Shown here: positions 43,291 through 52,846 of the stretch, one piece after another | Layout: every line of letters starts with the position of its first letter | How positions within the stretch are numbered: position 1 is the first letter of the stretch | Assembly (NCBI RefSeq): GCF_003575975.1 | Contig: NZ_QQXK01000007.1 | Span: forward strand, 1-64,000 | Origin: Galactobacter valiniphilus | Lineage (GTDB): Bacteria > Actinomycetota > Actinomycetes > Actinomycetales > Micrococcaceae | Direction of reading: 5' to 3' | Length of the DNA: 64,000 nucleotides | Program-made: the position numbers and the translations under genes | The notes under the pieces: model-generated | Database searches by the model: none | The model's input: the letters and a program-made list of their open reading frames with translations, nothing else | Told to the model about the DNA's origin: nothing

Positions 43291-44545
43291 GACAACCAAG
43301 GGGAGGCAGGGCTGGCGCGCGTTCGTGCGCAGCGACGGCTTTGTCTCGGTCCTCGCGGTGGTGCTCTCGCTCATCGTGGGCGGCATCCTCATCGCCGTCA
43401 CCAATAAGGATGCGCAGGCCTCGGCCGCGTACTTCTTCGCGCAGCCCGGCGACTTCTTCCGGGATGCTTGGAACGCCGCGAGCGGCGCGTACGCCGCGAT
43501 GTTCCGCAGCGCCATCTTCAACTACGAGGGCGCCACCGCCACCGAGATGTTCAACCCGCTCTCGGAGACGCTGACGCAGGCGACGCCGCTGATCACGGCC
43601 TCGCTCGGCGTGGCGATCGCCTTCCGGGCCGGGCTCTTCAACATCGGCGCGCAGGGCCAGGTCATCATCGGCGCCGCCGTGGCTGGCTTCGTTGGCTTCC
43701 GCCTCCACCTTCCGGCGCCGCTGCACATCCTTCTCGTGGTGCTCGCTGCCGCCCTCGGAGGAGCCGCCTGGGGCGGCCTCGCGGGCTGGCTTAAGGCCAA
43801 AACCGGCGCGCATGAGGTGATCACGACGATCATGCTCAACTACGTGGCTACCTACCTGCTCGCCTTCGTGCTGCTGACCCCGCTCATGCAGCGCACCGGC
43901 TCCTCCGACCCGGTCTCCGAGGTCATCGACCCCACGGCTGTGTTCCCGCAGCTGATCCCGGGCACCACGCTCCGCGTGCACCTCGGCTTCGTCATCGCCA
44001 TCCTGGCCACGGTCTTCACGTGGTGGCTCCTGAGCCGTTCGAAGCTCGGCTACCGTCTGCGTGCCGTCGGCGCCAACCCGGAGGCTGCCCGCACCGCCGG
44101 CATCTCCGTGGCGGCGTGCACCGTCATCGCCATGGCGCTCTCGGGTGCCATGGCCGGCCTGGCCGGCGCCTCGCAGGTCTCCGGGACCGAGATGTTCGTG
44201 GCCGAGGGCATCGCCGCCACGATTGGCTTCGACGCCATCACCGTCGCGCTCCTGGCCCGCTCCAAGCCGCTGTGGGTCTTCCTGGCCGCCCTGCTCTTCG
44301 GCGCCTTCCGTGCTGGCGGCGTGGGCATGCAGACCGACACCGGCACACCGGTGGACATCGTCCTCGTGGTGCAGTCGCTCATCGTGCTGTTCATCGCCGC
44401 CCCGGCCCTGACCCGCACGATCTTCGGCATCCGCGACCGCAAGAAGGCGGCAAAGGCCCCGAAGGCTCCGAAGAGCGCACCGCCCGCCCCGCCGGCAGAG
44501 ACCCCCGCGGCTCAGGCCGCCACCGTCGAAGGAGGCGCCGCATGA
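43283..44545 (+). CDS. Nucleoside ABC importer permease 1
   Basis: 420 residues, about nine membrane helices, BPD-transp-2 family. FRAGLFNIGAQGQVIIGAAVAG and LKAKTGAHEVITTIMLNYVATYLL are typical of NupP/YufP permeases; LRAVGANPEAARTAGI is the coupling motif. Ends in a cytoplasmic Lys/Ala/Pro-rich tail. ATGA overlap with permease 2. Confidence 0.9.
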   Translation: MSETTKGRQGWRAFVRSDGFVSVLAVVLSLIVGGILIAVTNKDAQASAAYFFAQPGDFFRDAWNAASGAYAAMFRSAIFNYEGATATEMFNPLSETLTQATPLITASLGVAIAFRAGLFNIGAQGQVIIGAAVAGFVGFRLHLPAPLHILLVVLAAALGGAAWGGLAGWLKAKTGAHEVITTIMLNYVATYLLAFVLLTPLMQRTGSSDPVSEVIDPTAVFPQLIPGTTLRVHLGFVIAILATVFTWWLLSRSKLGYRLRAVGANPEAARTAGISVAACTVIAMALSGAMAGLAGASQVSGTEMFVAEGIAATIGFDAITVALLARSKPLWVFLAALLFGAFRAGGVGMQTDTGTPVDIVLVVQSLIVLFIAAPALTRTIFGIRDRKKAAKAPKAPKSAPPAPPAETPAAQAATVEGGAA

Positions 44546-45843
44546 GCGCGCAGGTCCTCACTCCCGCACCCGCGCCCGAGCAGAGCGCCATCACCGCGGC
44601 CCTGACCCGCGCCGCCAAGCGCCCGGCCTGGATGCTGAGCGTGGCGGCCCTCATCGCCGTCGTCGTCTTCGGCTTCCTCGCGCCCCACACGAGCGCCTCG
44701 TTCCGGCTCTCGGCCACCGACGCCGCCGTTAAGGTCCCGCCGCTCGTGGTGCCGGCCGTGGCCTTCGGATGGATCGTTGCACTTCTCCTGATTGCGGCGG
44801 CGGCCTGGGCGTGGTTCCTGGCCACCCAGCGCCAGCGCAGCCTGCCCGGCTGGGCGATGGGCCTTGCCTGGTTCGTCTTCCTGGCCGGGCTCATGGTCTG
44901 GCTCGTCGGCACCGCCAACAACCCGGACATCTCGCTCGTGCAGCTGCTGACCGGCTCGGTCGCGCTCTCGCTGCCGATCATCTTCGGCTCCATGTCAGGC
45001 GCCCTCTGCGAGCGCGCAGGCGTCGTCAACATCGCCATCGAGGGTCAGCTCCTGCTGGGCGCCTTCGGCGCGGCCCTGGGCGGCCTGCTGACCGGCTCCC
45101 TCGTGGGCGCCCTCGTGACGGCCGCCCTCGGCGGCCTCCTGGTCTCGGCGCTGCTCTCGCTCTTCGCGGTGAAGTACCTCGTCAACCAGATCATCGTGGG
45201 CGTGGTGCTCAACGTCTTCGCCTCGGGCCTGACCGGCTTCTTCGCCGGCACGCTGCTCAAGGACGGCGAGAACTTCCACGACATGCCCAAGCTCGCCAAG
45301 CTGCCCATACCGGGCCTGGCGGACATCCCGGTGCTCGGCCCGATCTTCTTCCAGCAGACCCTGCTCGGCTACGCCATGTTCCTGCTGGTGCCCGGCCTGT
45401 GGTTCGCGCTGTTCCGCACCAAGTGGGGGCTGCGCGTCCGCGCCGTGGGCGAGCACCCCAAGGCCGCCGACACCGTGGGCATCAAGGTCAACCGCGTGCG
45501 CGTCTCGAACGTCCTGCTCGCCGGCATCGTGGCCGGCGTGGGCGGCAGCTACTACACGCTCGTCTCCACCTCGGAGTTCAGCCGCGACATGACGGGCGGC
45601 ACGGGATACATCGCCCTGGCCGCGCTGATCTTCGGCCGCTGGAACCCGCTGTTGGCGGCCTGCGCCGGCCTGCTCTTCGGCTTCGTGACCAACCTGCAGT
45701 ACATCCTGGCCCAGGCTGGCACCGCCGTCCCGAGCCAGTTCATGGCCATGCTTCCGTACATCGTCACCATCTTCGCCGTCGCCGGCCTCGTGGGTAAGTC
45801 CCGCGGCCCGGCAGCCAGCGGTGAACCCTACGTCAAGGAGTAG
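44542..45843 (+). CDS. Nucleoside ABC importer permease 2
   Basis: 433 residues. A longer N-terminal part than usual (three helices in the first 125 residues) precedes the core: GALCERAGVVNIAIEGQLLLGAFGAALGG, NQIIVGVVLNVFASGLTGF, RVRAVGEHPKAADTVGI and GGTGYIALAALIFGRWNP. NupQ/YufQ-like partner of permease 1. cdd starts 4 bases later. Confidence 0.9.
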   Translation: MSAQVLTPAPAPEQSAITAALTRAAKRPAWMLSVAALIAVVVFGFLAPHTSASFRLSATDAAVKVPPLVVPAVAFGWIVALLLIAAAAWAWFLATQRQRSLPGWAMGLAWFVFLAGLMVWLVGTANNPDISLVQLLTGSVALSLPIIFGSMSGALCERAGVVNIAIEGQLLLGAFGAALGGLLTGSLVGALVTAALGGLLVSALLSLFAVKYLVNQIIVGVVLNVFASGLTGFFAGTLLKDGENFHDMPKLAKLPIPGLADIPVLGPIFFQQTLLGYAMFLLVPGLWFALFRTKWGLRVRAVGEHPKAADTVGIKVNRVRVSNVLLAGIVAGVGGSYYTLVSTSEFSRDMTGGTGYIALAALIFGRWNPLLAACAGLLFGFVTNLQYILAQAGTAVPSQFMAMLPYIVTIFAVAGLVGKSRGPAASGEPYVKE

Positions 45844-45847
45844 TTAC

Positions 45848-46240
45848 ATGACCGGGACGATCGACTGGGAGGCCCTGACCTCCGCAGCGACCCAGGCCGC
45901 ACAGCACGCCTACGTCCCGTACTCGCACTACCGCGTCGGCGCGGCCGCCCTCACTGAGGACGGCCGCGTCGTTGTTGGGTGCAACGTCGAGAACGCCGGC
46001 TACGGCGTCACGTTGTGTGCGGAGTGCGGCATGGTGGGCCAGCTGGCCATGACGGGCGGCGGCAAGCTGCGCGCCTTCACCTGCGTGAACGGGGAGGGCT
46101 CCACGATCATGCCGTGCGGCCGCTGCCGCCAGCTGCTCTCCGAGCACGCCGGCGCCGGCTTCGAGGCCCTGGGGGTCTCCGGCGTGGTCACCATGAACGA
46201 ACTGCTGCCGGACGCCTTTGGCCCGGCGGACATCGCCTGA
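45848..46240 (+). CDS. cdd: Cytidine deaminase
   Basis: Converts cytidine and deoxycytidine to the uridines. 130 residues, a tetrameric type. AYVPYSHYRVGAAAL and NAGYGVTLCAECGMV supply the zinc Cys and catalytic Glu (CAE); PCGRCRQLL gives the other two zinc cysteines. Directly behind the importer, so imported cytidine is processed at once. Confidence 0.94.
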   Translation: MTGTIDWEALTSAATQAAQHAYVPYSHYRVGAAALTEDGRVVVGCNVENAGYGVTLCAECGMVGQLAMTGGGKLRAFTCVNGEGSTIMPCGRCRQLLSEHAGAGFEALGVSGVVTMNELLPDAFGPADIA

Positions 46241-46253
46241 GGAAGGGCAGAAC

Positions 46254-47564
46254 ATGAGCACCGAGGCCTTCGACGCCGTCGACATCATCGCGGCCAAGCG
46301 AGACAAGCACACCCTCTCCAACGAGCAGATTGACTGGGTCATCGACGCGTACACGCGCGGTGTGGTGGCCGAGGAGCAGATGAGCGCCCTCGCCATGGCG
46401 ATCTTCCTCAACGGGATGGAGCGTCCGGAGATCGCGCGCATGGCGCAGGCCATGATCGCCACGGGCGAGACCCTCTCCTACGAGGGCCTGGCCACGCCGG
46501 ACGGCACGCCCCTGCCCACGGCGGACAAGCACAGCACGGGCGGCGTGGGGGACAAGATCACCCTCCCGCTCGGCCCCCTCGTCGCCTCCTTCGGCGTCGC
46601 GGTGCCACAGCTCTCGGGCCGCGGCCTGGGCCACACGGGAGGCACACTGGACAAGCTCGAGGCCATCCCCGGCTGGCGCGCGGAGCTGAGCGACGCGCAG
46701 ATGCGCACGCAGCTCTCCGAGGTCGGCGCGATCGTCGCCGCGGCCGGCGCCAACCTGGTGCCCGCAGACAAGAAGCTCTACGCCCTGCGCGACGTCACCT
46801 CCACGGTGGACTGCGTCCCGCTCATCGCCACGAGCATCATGTCCAAGAAGATCGCGGAGGGCACCTCGGCCCTGGTCCTGGACGTGAAGGTCGGCTCCGG
46901 CGCCTTCATGAAGACCCAGGAGAAGGCGCGCGAGCTCGCCCGCACCATGGTGGATCTCGGCAAGGACGCCGGCGTGCACACCGTGGCGCTCCTGACGGAC
47001 ATGTCCACGCCGCTCGGCCTCACCGTTGGCAACGCCCTCGAGGTGCGGGAGTCGCTGGAGGTGCTCGACGGTGCTGGGCCGGGTGACGTCGTTGACCTCA
47101 CGGTGGCCTTGGCCACCGAGATGCTGGCCGGCGCCGGGATCACGGGCGTCGACGTCGCGGCGAACCTCACGAACGGCAAGGCCATGGACGTGTGGCGCCG
47201 CATGATCGCGGCCCAGGGCGGCGACCCGGACGCGCCGCTGCCCGTGGCGGCCCACCGGGAGGTCGTCTACGCGCAGGCCGACGGCGTGCTCGTGGAGCTT
47301 GACGCCCTCAAGGTGGGCGTGGCCTCGTGGCGCCTCGGCGCCGGCCGCGCCCGCAAGGAGGATCCGGTGCAGGCCGCTGCGGGCATCGAGCTGCACGCCA
47401 AGCCCGGCGATGCGGTCCGCCGCGGCGCCCCGCTCATGACGCTGCACGCCGACACTTCGGAGCGCTTCGCCCGCGCCCTCGAGGCCCTGGACGGCGCCGC
47501 TGTCATCGCCCCGGCCGGCGCCCGGGCCGCGCGGGAGTCGATCGTGCTCGAACGCATCGCCTGA
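46254..47564 (+). CDS. deoA: Thymidine phosphorylase
   Basis: Splits thymidine or uridine with phosphate, giving the base and (deoxy)ribose-1-phosphate. 436 residues. KHSTGGVGDKITLPLGPLVAS and LSGRGLGHTGGTLDKLEAIPG are the phosphate- and base-binding signatures; SIMSKKIAEGTSALVLDVKVGSGAFMK is also conserved. The C-terminal alpha/beta domain is complete. Last gene of the importer operon, 13 bases after cdd. Confidence 0.94.
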   Translation: MSTEAFDAVDIIAAKRDKHTLSNEQIDWVIDAYTRGVVAEEQMSALAMAIFLNGMERPEIARMAQAMIATGETLSYEGLATPDGTPLPTADKHSTGGVGDKITLPLGPLVASFGVAVPQLSGRGLGHTGGTLDKLEAIPGWRAELSDAQMRTQLSEVGAIVAAAGANLVPADKKLYALRDVTSTVDCVPLIATSIMSKKIAEGTSALVLDVKVGSGAFMKTQEKARELARTMVDLGKDAGVHTVALLTDMSTPLGLTVGNALEVRESLEVLDGAGPGDVVDLTVALATEMLAGAGITGVDVAANLTNGKAMDVWRRMIAAQGGDPDAPLPVAAHREVVYAQADGVLVELDALKVGVASWRLGAGRARKEDPVQAAAGIELHAKPGDAVRRGAPLMTLHADTSERFARALEALDGAAVIAPAGARAARESIVLERIA

Positions 47565-47584
47565 GCCGGGCCGCCCGACAGCGC

Positions 47585-47622
47585 CGAAGGCACCCCGTGG
47601 GTCCACCCATGGGGTGCCTTCG
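47585..47622 (+). terminator. Terminator after deoA
   Basis: CGAAGGCACCCC (47585-47596) / GGGGTGCCTTCG (47611-47622), with an inner GTGGG/CCCA extension. Confidence 0.85.
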
Positions 47623-47707
47623 CGTTCCACCCCTGGTGTGATGAAACCCCCAGAAATCTGCCTCACAATGGAGGGGTACGCCAGGCCCTGGAAGGACCAC
47701 GCCCCGC

Positions 47708-48499
47708 ATGTCGCCGAATGATCTGTTCACCGCCTTCACCGACCTGATGCACGCCATCAACGCCGCCGTGCTCAGCGCCTCGGAGGCCTGGTGGGTGCTC
47801 CCGGTCATCTTCACCATGTGCCTGATCGATGGCTTCTTCCCCGTGGTGCCGAGCGAGTCGCTGCTCGTGGCCCTGGCCTCCGTGTGGGCGGGCACCGCCG
47901 GTCCCTGGGCCGTGGTGCTCCTGGCGCTCGTGGGCGCTGGCGGCGCGTTCCTCGGCGACCAGATCGCGTACTCGATCGGCAAGGCCGTGGGCACGCGCCG
48001 CTTCCGCTGGATGAATCGACCCAAGGTGCGCAAGGCCTTCGACCTCGCCGAGCACCAGCTCGAGGCCCGCGGCGCGGTGCTGATCTTCACTGCCAGGTAC
48101 ATCCCCATCGGCCGCGTGGCCGTCAACTTCACGGCGGGCGCCACGGGCTTCTCGCGCCGCCGCTTCACCTTCTTCGACGGACTGGCCTGCCTCATGTGGG
48201 GCTTCTACTCCGTGGGCATCGGCGCCCTGGCCGGGCAGTGGATGGCGCACAACAAGCTCCTCGCGATCGTCATCTCGGTGGCCATCGCGCTGGCCCTCGG
48301 CTGGGTCATCGACCGCCTGATCCATCGCTTCCTGCTGCGCTTCCGCCCGCAGTCGGCCGTGCTTGCCGAGCAACGCGAGGCGGTGCGGCGCAGGCTGGGC
48401 GGGCGCAGCGAAGTGCTCCGCGCGGGAGCAATCGAGGCTGAAGCTTCGGAAGTCGAGCAGGGGCAGAAGGAGCCCCCGAGAGCTACCGCGACTGAGTAA
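47708..48499 (+). CDS. DedA-family membrane protein
   Basis: 263 residues, about five helices. The DedA/SNARE-associated core shows in IDGFFPVVPSESLLVALASVWAG, GAFLGDQIAYSIGKAVG and FTARYIPIGRVAVNFTAGATG (amphipathic Arg loop). DedA proteins are lipid scramblases/flippases, some for undecaprenyl phosphate. The C-terminal 40 residues are charged and disordered (AEASEVEQGQKEPPRATATE). Confidence 0.9.
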   Translation: MSPNDLFTAFTDLMHAINAAVLSASEAWWVLPVIFTMCLIDGFFPVVPSESLLVALASVWAGTAGPWAVVLLALVGAGGAFLGDQIAYSIGKAVGTRRFRWMNRPKVRKAFDLAEHQLEARGAVLIFTARYIPIGRVAVNFTAGATGFSRRRFTFFDGLACLMWGFYSVGIGALAGQWMAHNKLLAIVISVAIALALGWVIDRLIHRFLLRFRPQSAVLAEQREAVRRRLGGRSEVLRAGAIEAEASEVEQGQKEPPRATATE

Positions 48500-48682
48500 G
48501 GAATGTGTGCAGTTCACCGCTTCACGATGATGGTCCTTGTGGGATCTCGTGCGGGTGCGGCGGTCGATCAGGCCCTAATTCTCATAGTGTTATAAAACCG
48601 TGTCCAACAAGATCTTGTTTTCCCGTTCGAGCCCAGCTGAACTACTTGAAGTCGTATCGAGGAATCATTACTTGGGGGGATC
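48500..48682. promoter_or_regulatory. AT-rich upstream region with perfect palindrome AACAAGATCTTGTT
   Basis: 183 bases, strikingly AT-rich for this genome. AACAAGATCTTGTT (48606-48619) is a perfect 14-base palindrome, 63 bases before the start of the secreted protein gene, and looks like a dimeric repressor operator. TTATAAAA at about 48590-48597 and TTGAAG...TTACTT near 48648-48673 are promoter candidates. GGGGGGAT before the GTG is the ribosome site. Confidence 0.55.
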
Positions 48683-49246
48683 GTGAAATTTAAGCCCAGC
48701 GTGTTTGCGTCTTTGGCGGCCGTCGTGCTGAGTGCGACGCTGGTGGCCGGTGGCGCGGCTCCGGCTCACGCTAAGAGCAACACGAAGTGTTCCGGGACGA
48801 GCTCGCGGTTATGTGTGACCACGACGTCGACAAAGGGCACTACTTTCGATGAAAAGTATCGAACCAGCATGTACAACGGTACAAAGAAGACGGCCACCTA
48901 CGTGTGCAATAAGAGCGTCACGAAGTCTTCGAGCTGGACTTTTAGTGCGAGCGCAAGTACCGAGATCAAGGCGGGGCTGTCGTTCTTGGCGCAGGGGTCT
49001 GTCAAGGTAGAAGTCGGTGGCTCGTACCAAAAGACCATGACCTCGTCTTTCTCTCATGGAGCCACCGTCAAGGTGCCCCCGGGATACACAGGTGTGTGCA
49101 AGTACGGTTTCCTCAAGCGCAAGGCGTCCGGAACGTGGAATCACGGCTGGTACTCAGCCGGTAAGGGTGGGTCCAAATCGGGCAAGTGGTCCGCGAGTTT
49201 CCCCACGGAAGACCACATCGACGTCTCGATCCGCAAGGGTCGTTGA
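48683..49246 (+). CDS. Small secreted beta-hairpin protein, low GC, aerolysin-like features
   Basis: 187 residues. Signal peptide 1-30 (cleaved after AHA). The mature protein has four cysteines (36, 44, 75, 139), allowing two disulfides. Residues about 80-130 alternate polar and small/hydrophobic residues: SSSWTFSASASTEIKAGLSF, AQGSVKVEVGGSYQKTMTSSF, then VKVPPGYTGVCKYGF. A Ser/Thr-rich amphipathic pair of strands followed by VPPG resembles the membrane hairpin region of ETX/MTX2-aerolysin pore formers, but the protein is short and the match is by eye. The C-terminus is basic, Gly/Ser/Lys/Trp-rich. Visibly lower in GC than neighbours, with its own operator and terminator: probably acquired. 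No database family recognised. Confidence 0.65.
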   Translation: MKFKPSVFASLAAVVLSATLVAGGAAPAHAKSNTKCSGTSSRLCVTTTSTKGTTFDEKYRTSMYNGTKKTATYVCNKSVTKSSSWTFSASASTEIKAGLSFLAQGSVKVEVGGSYQKTMTSSFSHGATVKVPPGYTGVCKYGFLKRKASGTWNHGWYSAGKGGSKSGKWSASFPTEDHIDVSIRKGR

Positions 49247-49253
49247 GTTTCAG

Positions 49254-49296
49254 ACAGGGCGCGTGTCCAATCACTCCGATTGGACACGCGCCCTGT
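49254..49296. terminator. 19-bp inverted repeat after the secreted protein gene
   Basis: ACAGGGCGCGTGTCCAATC (49254-49272) / GATTGGACACGCGCCCTGT (49278-49296), perfect, 5-base loop ACTCC. Works as terminator; loop and flanks read CACTCCGATT, the sequence shared with palindromes A and B. Confidence 0.75.
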
Positions 49297-49308
49297 GCAT
49301 TCGCCGAG

Positions 49309-49314
49309 TAGGCT
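49309..49314 (+). promoter_or_regulatory. -10 box (TAGGCT) of add, leaderless
   Basis: TAGGCT ends 7 bases before the GTG at 49322. Confidence 0.5.
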
Positions 49315-49321
49315 TGCGGTT

Positions 49322-50506
49322 GTGAGCGAGAACAGCGCGCGGGAGCGCACCCTGGACATCCGCGACCTTCCCAAGGTCTCCCTGCACGATCATCTGGATG
49401 GTGGCCTGCGCCCCGCCACGATCATCGATCTGGCAGCCGGCGCCGGCGTGAGCCTGCCGGCCTCCACGCCCGAGGCCCTGGGGGAGTGGTTCCGCGAGAG
49501 CGCGGACTCCGGCTCCCTCGAGCGCTACCTCGAGACCTTCGCCATCACGATCGGCGTCATGCAGGACGCCGCCTCACTGACCCGCGTGGCCCGCGAGTTT
49601 GTCGAGGACCTCATCGACGACGGCGTGGTGTACGCCGAGGTGCGCTGGGCGCCCGAGCAGCACACGACCAAGGACCTCACGATGGCCGAGGCCGTCGCGG
49701 CGGTCCAGGACGGCATCGACGAGGCCGTCCAGGACGCCCGCGACGCCGACGTGGACATCGAGGTGGGCCAGATCCTCTCGGCCATGCGTCAGAACACCAA
49801 CTCCTTCGAGGTGGCCGAGCTCGCCCTGCAGCTGCGCGACGCCGGCGTGGTCGGCTTCGACCTGGCCGGCCCCGAGGACGGCTTCCCGGCCTCCGATCAC
49901 AAGAACGCCCTCGACCTGCTCGCCGCGAACCTCTTCCCGGTGACCCTGCACGCCGGCGAGGCCGCTGGCCTGCTCTCCATCCAGTCCGCCCTCGTGGACG
50001 GCCGCGCCCTGCGCCTGGGCCACGGCGTGCGCCTCGCCGAGGACCTCTCCACCGAGGAGATCGACGGAGACGACGACGAGGCCGTCACGATCTTCAGCGC
50101 CGGCACCGTCGCCACCTGGGTGCGCGATCGCGGCATTGCCCTGGAGATCTGCCCCTCCTCGAACCTGCAGACCGGCGCCACGGCTGCCTGGGCTTCCACG
50201 CTCGACGAGCATCCGGTGGACGTCCTGTTCCGCACGGGCTTCAACGTGACGATCTCCCCGGACAACCGCCTCATGTCCGGCACCACGCTCTCCGACGAGC
50301 TGGCCCTGCTCGTCGAGGCCTTCGACTACGACGCCGAGGATCTGCTGGAGCTCACCCTCAACGCCGTGGAGGCCTCCTTCCTCGGCCTGGACGAGCGCCG
50401 CGACCTCGCCGAGCTCATCGCCGACGCCTACGAGGACCTCATCGAGGACGCCGATGACGACGATGACGACGATGAGGACGAGGACGACGCGGAGGAGCAG
50501 GACTGA
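49322..50506 (+). CDS. add: Adenosine deaminase
   Basis: Converts adenosine and deoxyadenosine to the inosines. 394 residues. Zinc site HDHLDGGL, substrate loop LHAGEAAG (His and Glu), and metal Asp in SPDNRLMSGT are intact. The C-terminus is unusual: a stretch of aspartates and glutamates (DDDDDDDEDEDDAEEQ) added after the normal end. GTG at 49322 is set by the -10 box. Part of the nucleoside salvage set though in a separate transcript from cdd/deoA. Confidence 0.93.
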   Translation: MSENSARERTLDIRDLPKVSLHDHLDGGLRPATIIDLAAGAGVSLPASTPEALGEWFRESADSGSLERYLETFAITIGVMQDAASLTRVAREFVEDLIDDGVVYAEVRWAPEQHTTKDLTMAEAVAAVQDGIDEAVQDARDADVDIEVGQILSAMRQNTNSFEVAELALQLRDAGVVGFDLAGPEDGFPASDHKNALDLLAANLFPVTLHAGEAAGLLSIQSALVDGRALRLGHGVRLAEDLSTEEIDGDDDEAVTIFSAGTVATWVRDRGIALEICPSSNLQTGATAAWASTLDEHPVDVLFRTGFNVTISPDNRLMSGTTLSDELALLVEAFDYDAEDLLELTLNAVEASFLGLDERRDLAELIADAYEDLIEDADDDDDDDEDEDDAEEQD

Positions 50507-50511
50507 GCCCC

Positions 50512-51294
50512 GTGCCGCAGACCCGCACCGACCCCCACGCGGCGCTCGATCGCCTCGTGGGGGTCGTTGACGCCCTGCGCGAGAACTGCGGCTGGACGGC
50601 CCGGCTCACGCCCGAGCGCCTGGCCCCCTACCTCGTGGAGGAGGCGGCCGAGGTCTCCGAGACCGTCGCGGCGGGCCAGCTCGGCTCGCCGCTCGCCTCG
50701 GAGCTCGGCGACATCCTCTTCCAGATCTTGCTCCACGCCCGCCTGGGCGAGGAACGCGGGGAGATGACGCTCACCGACGTCATCGAGGCCCTCGAAGCCA
50801 AGCTCCTGCGCCGCAACACGCACGTGTTTGCCGAGGACGGTTCGGTCCTCGCCGAGCCGGACCGGGACCCGGACGCCGCCGAGCGCGCCTGGCAGCGCGC
50901 CAAGGCGGCCGAACGCGCGGCCCGCGGCGAGGACCCTGCGGGGGAGGCCGACCCGCTCCAGGGCCTGCCCGCCTCGCTCTCGGCCCTGAGCCTGGCCCAG
51001 AAGGCCCTCGGCCGGGCGGCCGGCCGCACCGAGGTCTTCGCCCACCAGACGCACGACGCCGCCGTGCCCGGCCCGGGCGCGCCCGGCGCCGCGGGCGCCG
51101 GGCCCAGCCACGCGCCGTCGGGCGCCGGGCCCGGCCTCGCGCCGTCGGGCGCCGGAGAAGCGACGGAAGATCACGCCGACGCGATCGGCGAGGCGATCCT
51201 CGCCCAGGTCTCGCTCGCCCGCGCGGCGGGCGTCGACGCCGACCGCGCCCTGCGTGACGCCCTCACGCGTCATCTGTCACAGGGCACGCGCTGA
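50512..51294 (+). CDS. mazG: MazG-type nucleoside triphosphate pyrophosphohydrolase
   Basis: Clears non-canonical or excess NTPs. 260 residues. The single MazG domain (about 1-130) shows LRENCGWTARLTPERLAPYLVEEAAEVSETV and SELGDILFQILLHARLGEERG: the EExxE and ExxD metal motifs. A helical C-terminal part follows, interrupted by a Pro/Gly/Ala stretch with a repeated HAPSGAGPG / LAPSGAGEA unit (about 51108-51160). Starts 5 bases after add and may be co-transcribed with it. Confidence 0.82.
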   Translation: MPQTRTDPHAALDRLVGVVDALRENCGWTARLTPERLAPYLVEEAAEVSETVAAGQLGSPLASELGDILFQILLHARLGEERGEMTLTDVIEALEAKLLRRNTHVFAEDGSVLAEPDRDPDAAERAWQRAKAAERAARGEDPAGEADPLQGLPASLSALSLAQKALGRAAGRTEVFAHQTHDAAVPGPGAPGAAGAGPSHAPSGAGPGLAPSGAGEATEDHADAIGEAILAQVSLARAAGVDADRALRDALTRHLSQGTR

Positions 51295-51308
51295 ACCCCA
51301 GACCAAAG

Positions 51309-51314
51309 TAGGCT
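51309..51314 (+). promoter_or_regulatory. -10 box of eno (TAGGCT)
   Basis: TAGGCT about 75 bases before the eno start. The leader ends with GAAGGAGA, a strong ribosome site. Confidence 0.4.
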
Positions 51315-51364
51315 GGGGACGCTGGTGCGACAACGAGGACGCACTTTCGCTCCCGGTTGCATGA

Positions 51365-52669
<1,305 letters not shown>

Positions 52670-52721
52670 GCTGAGAACCGCGCGTTGTAGCGCAGGCGAG
52701 GCCACCGGCTTCGCTACGATC

Positions 52722-52752
52722 GAGGGAGTCACCCCGCTGGGGTGGCTCCCTC
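52722..52752 (+). terminator. Terminator after eno
   Basis: GAGGGAG-T-CACCCC / GGGGTG-G-CTCCCTC stem with a three-base loop (GCT) and one mismatch. Confidence 0.75.
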
Positions 52753-52846
52753 CGTCGTTTCACCGCGCGGGGGACGCACGCCGCGCGGCGCCAAGGCCCG
52801 CCGGCGCGCACCGAAGCAGCGAGCAGGACAAGGAGGGGACGGGATC

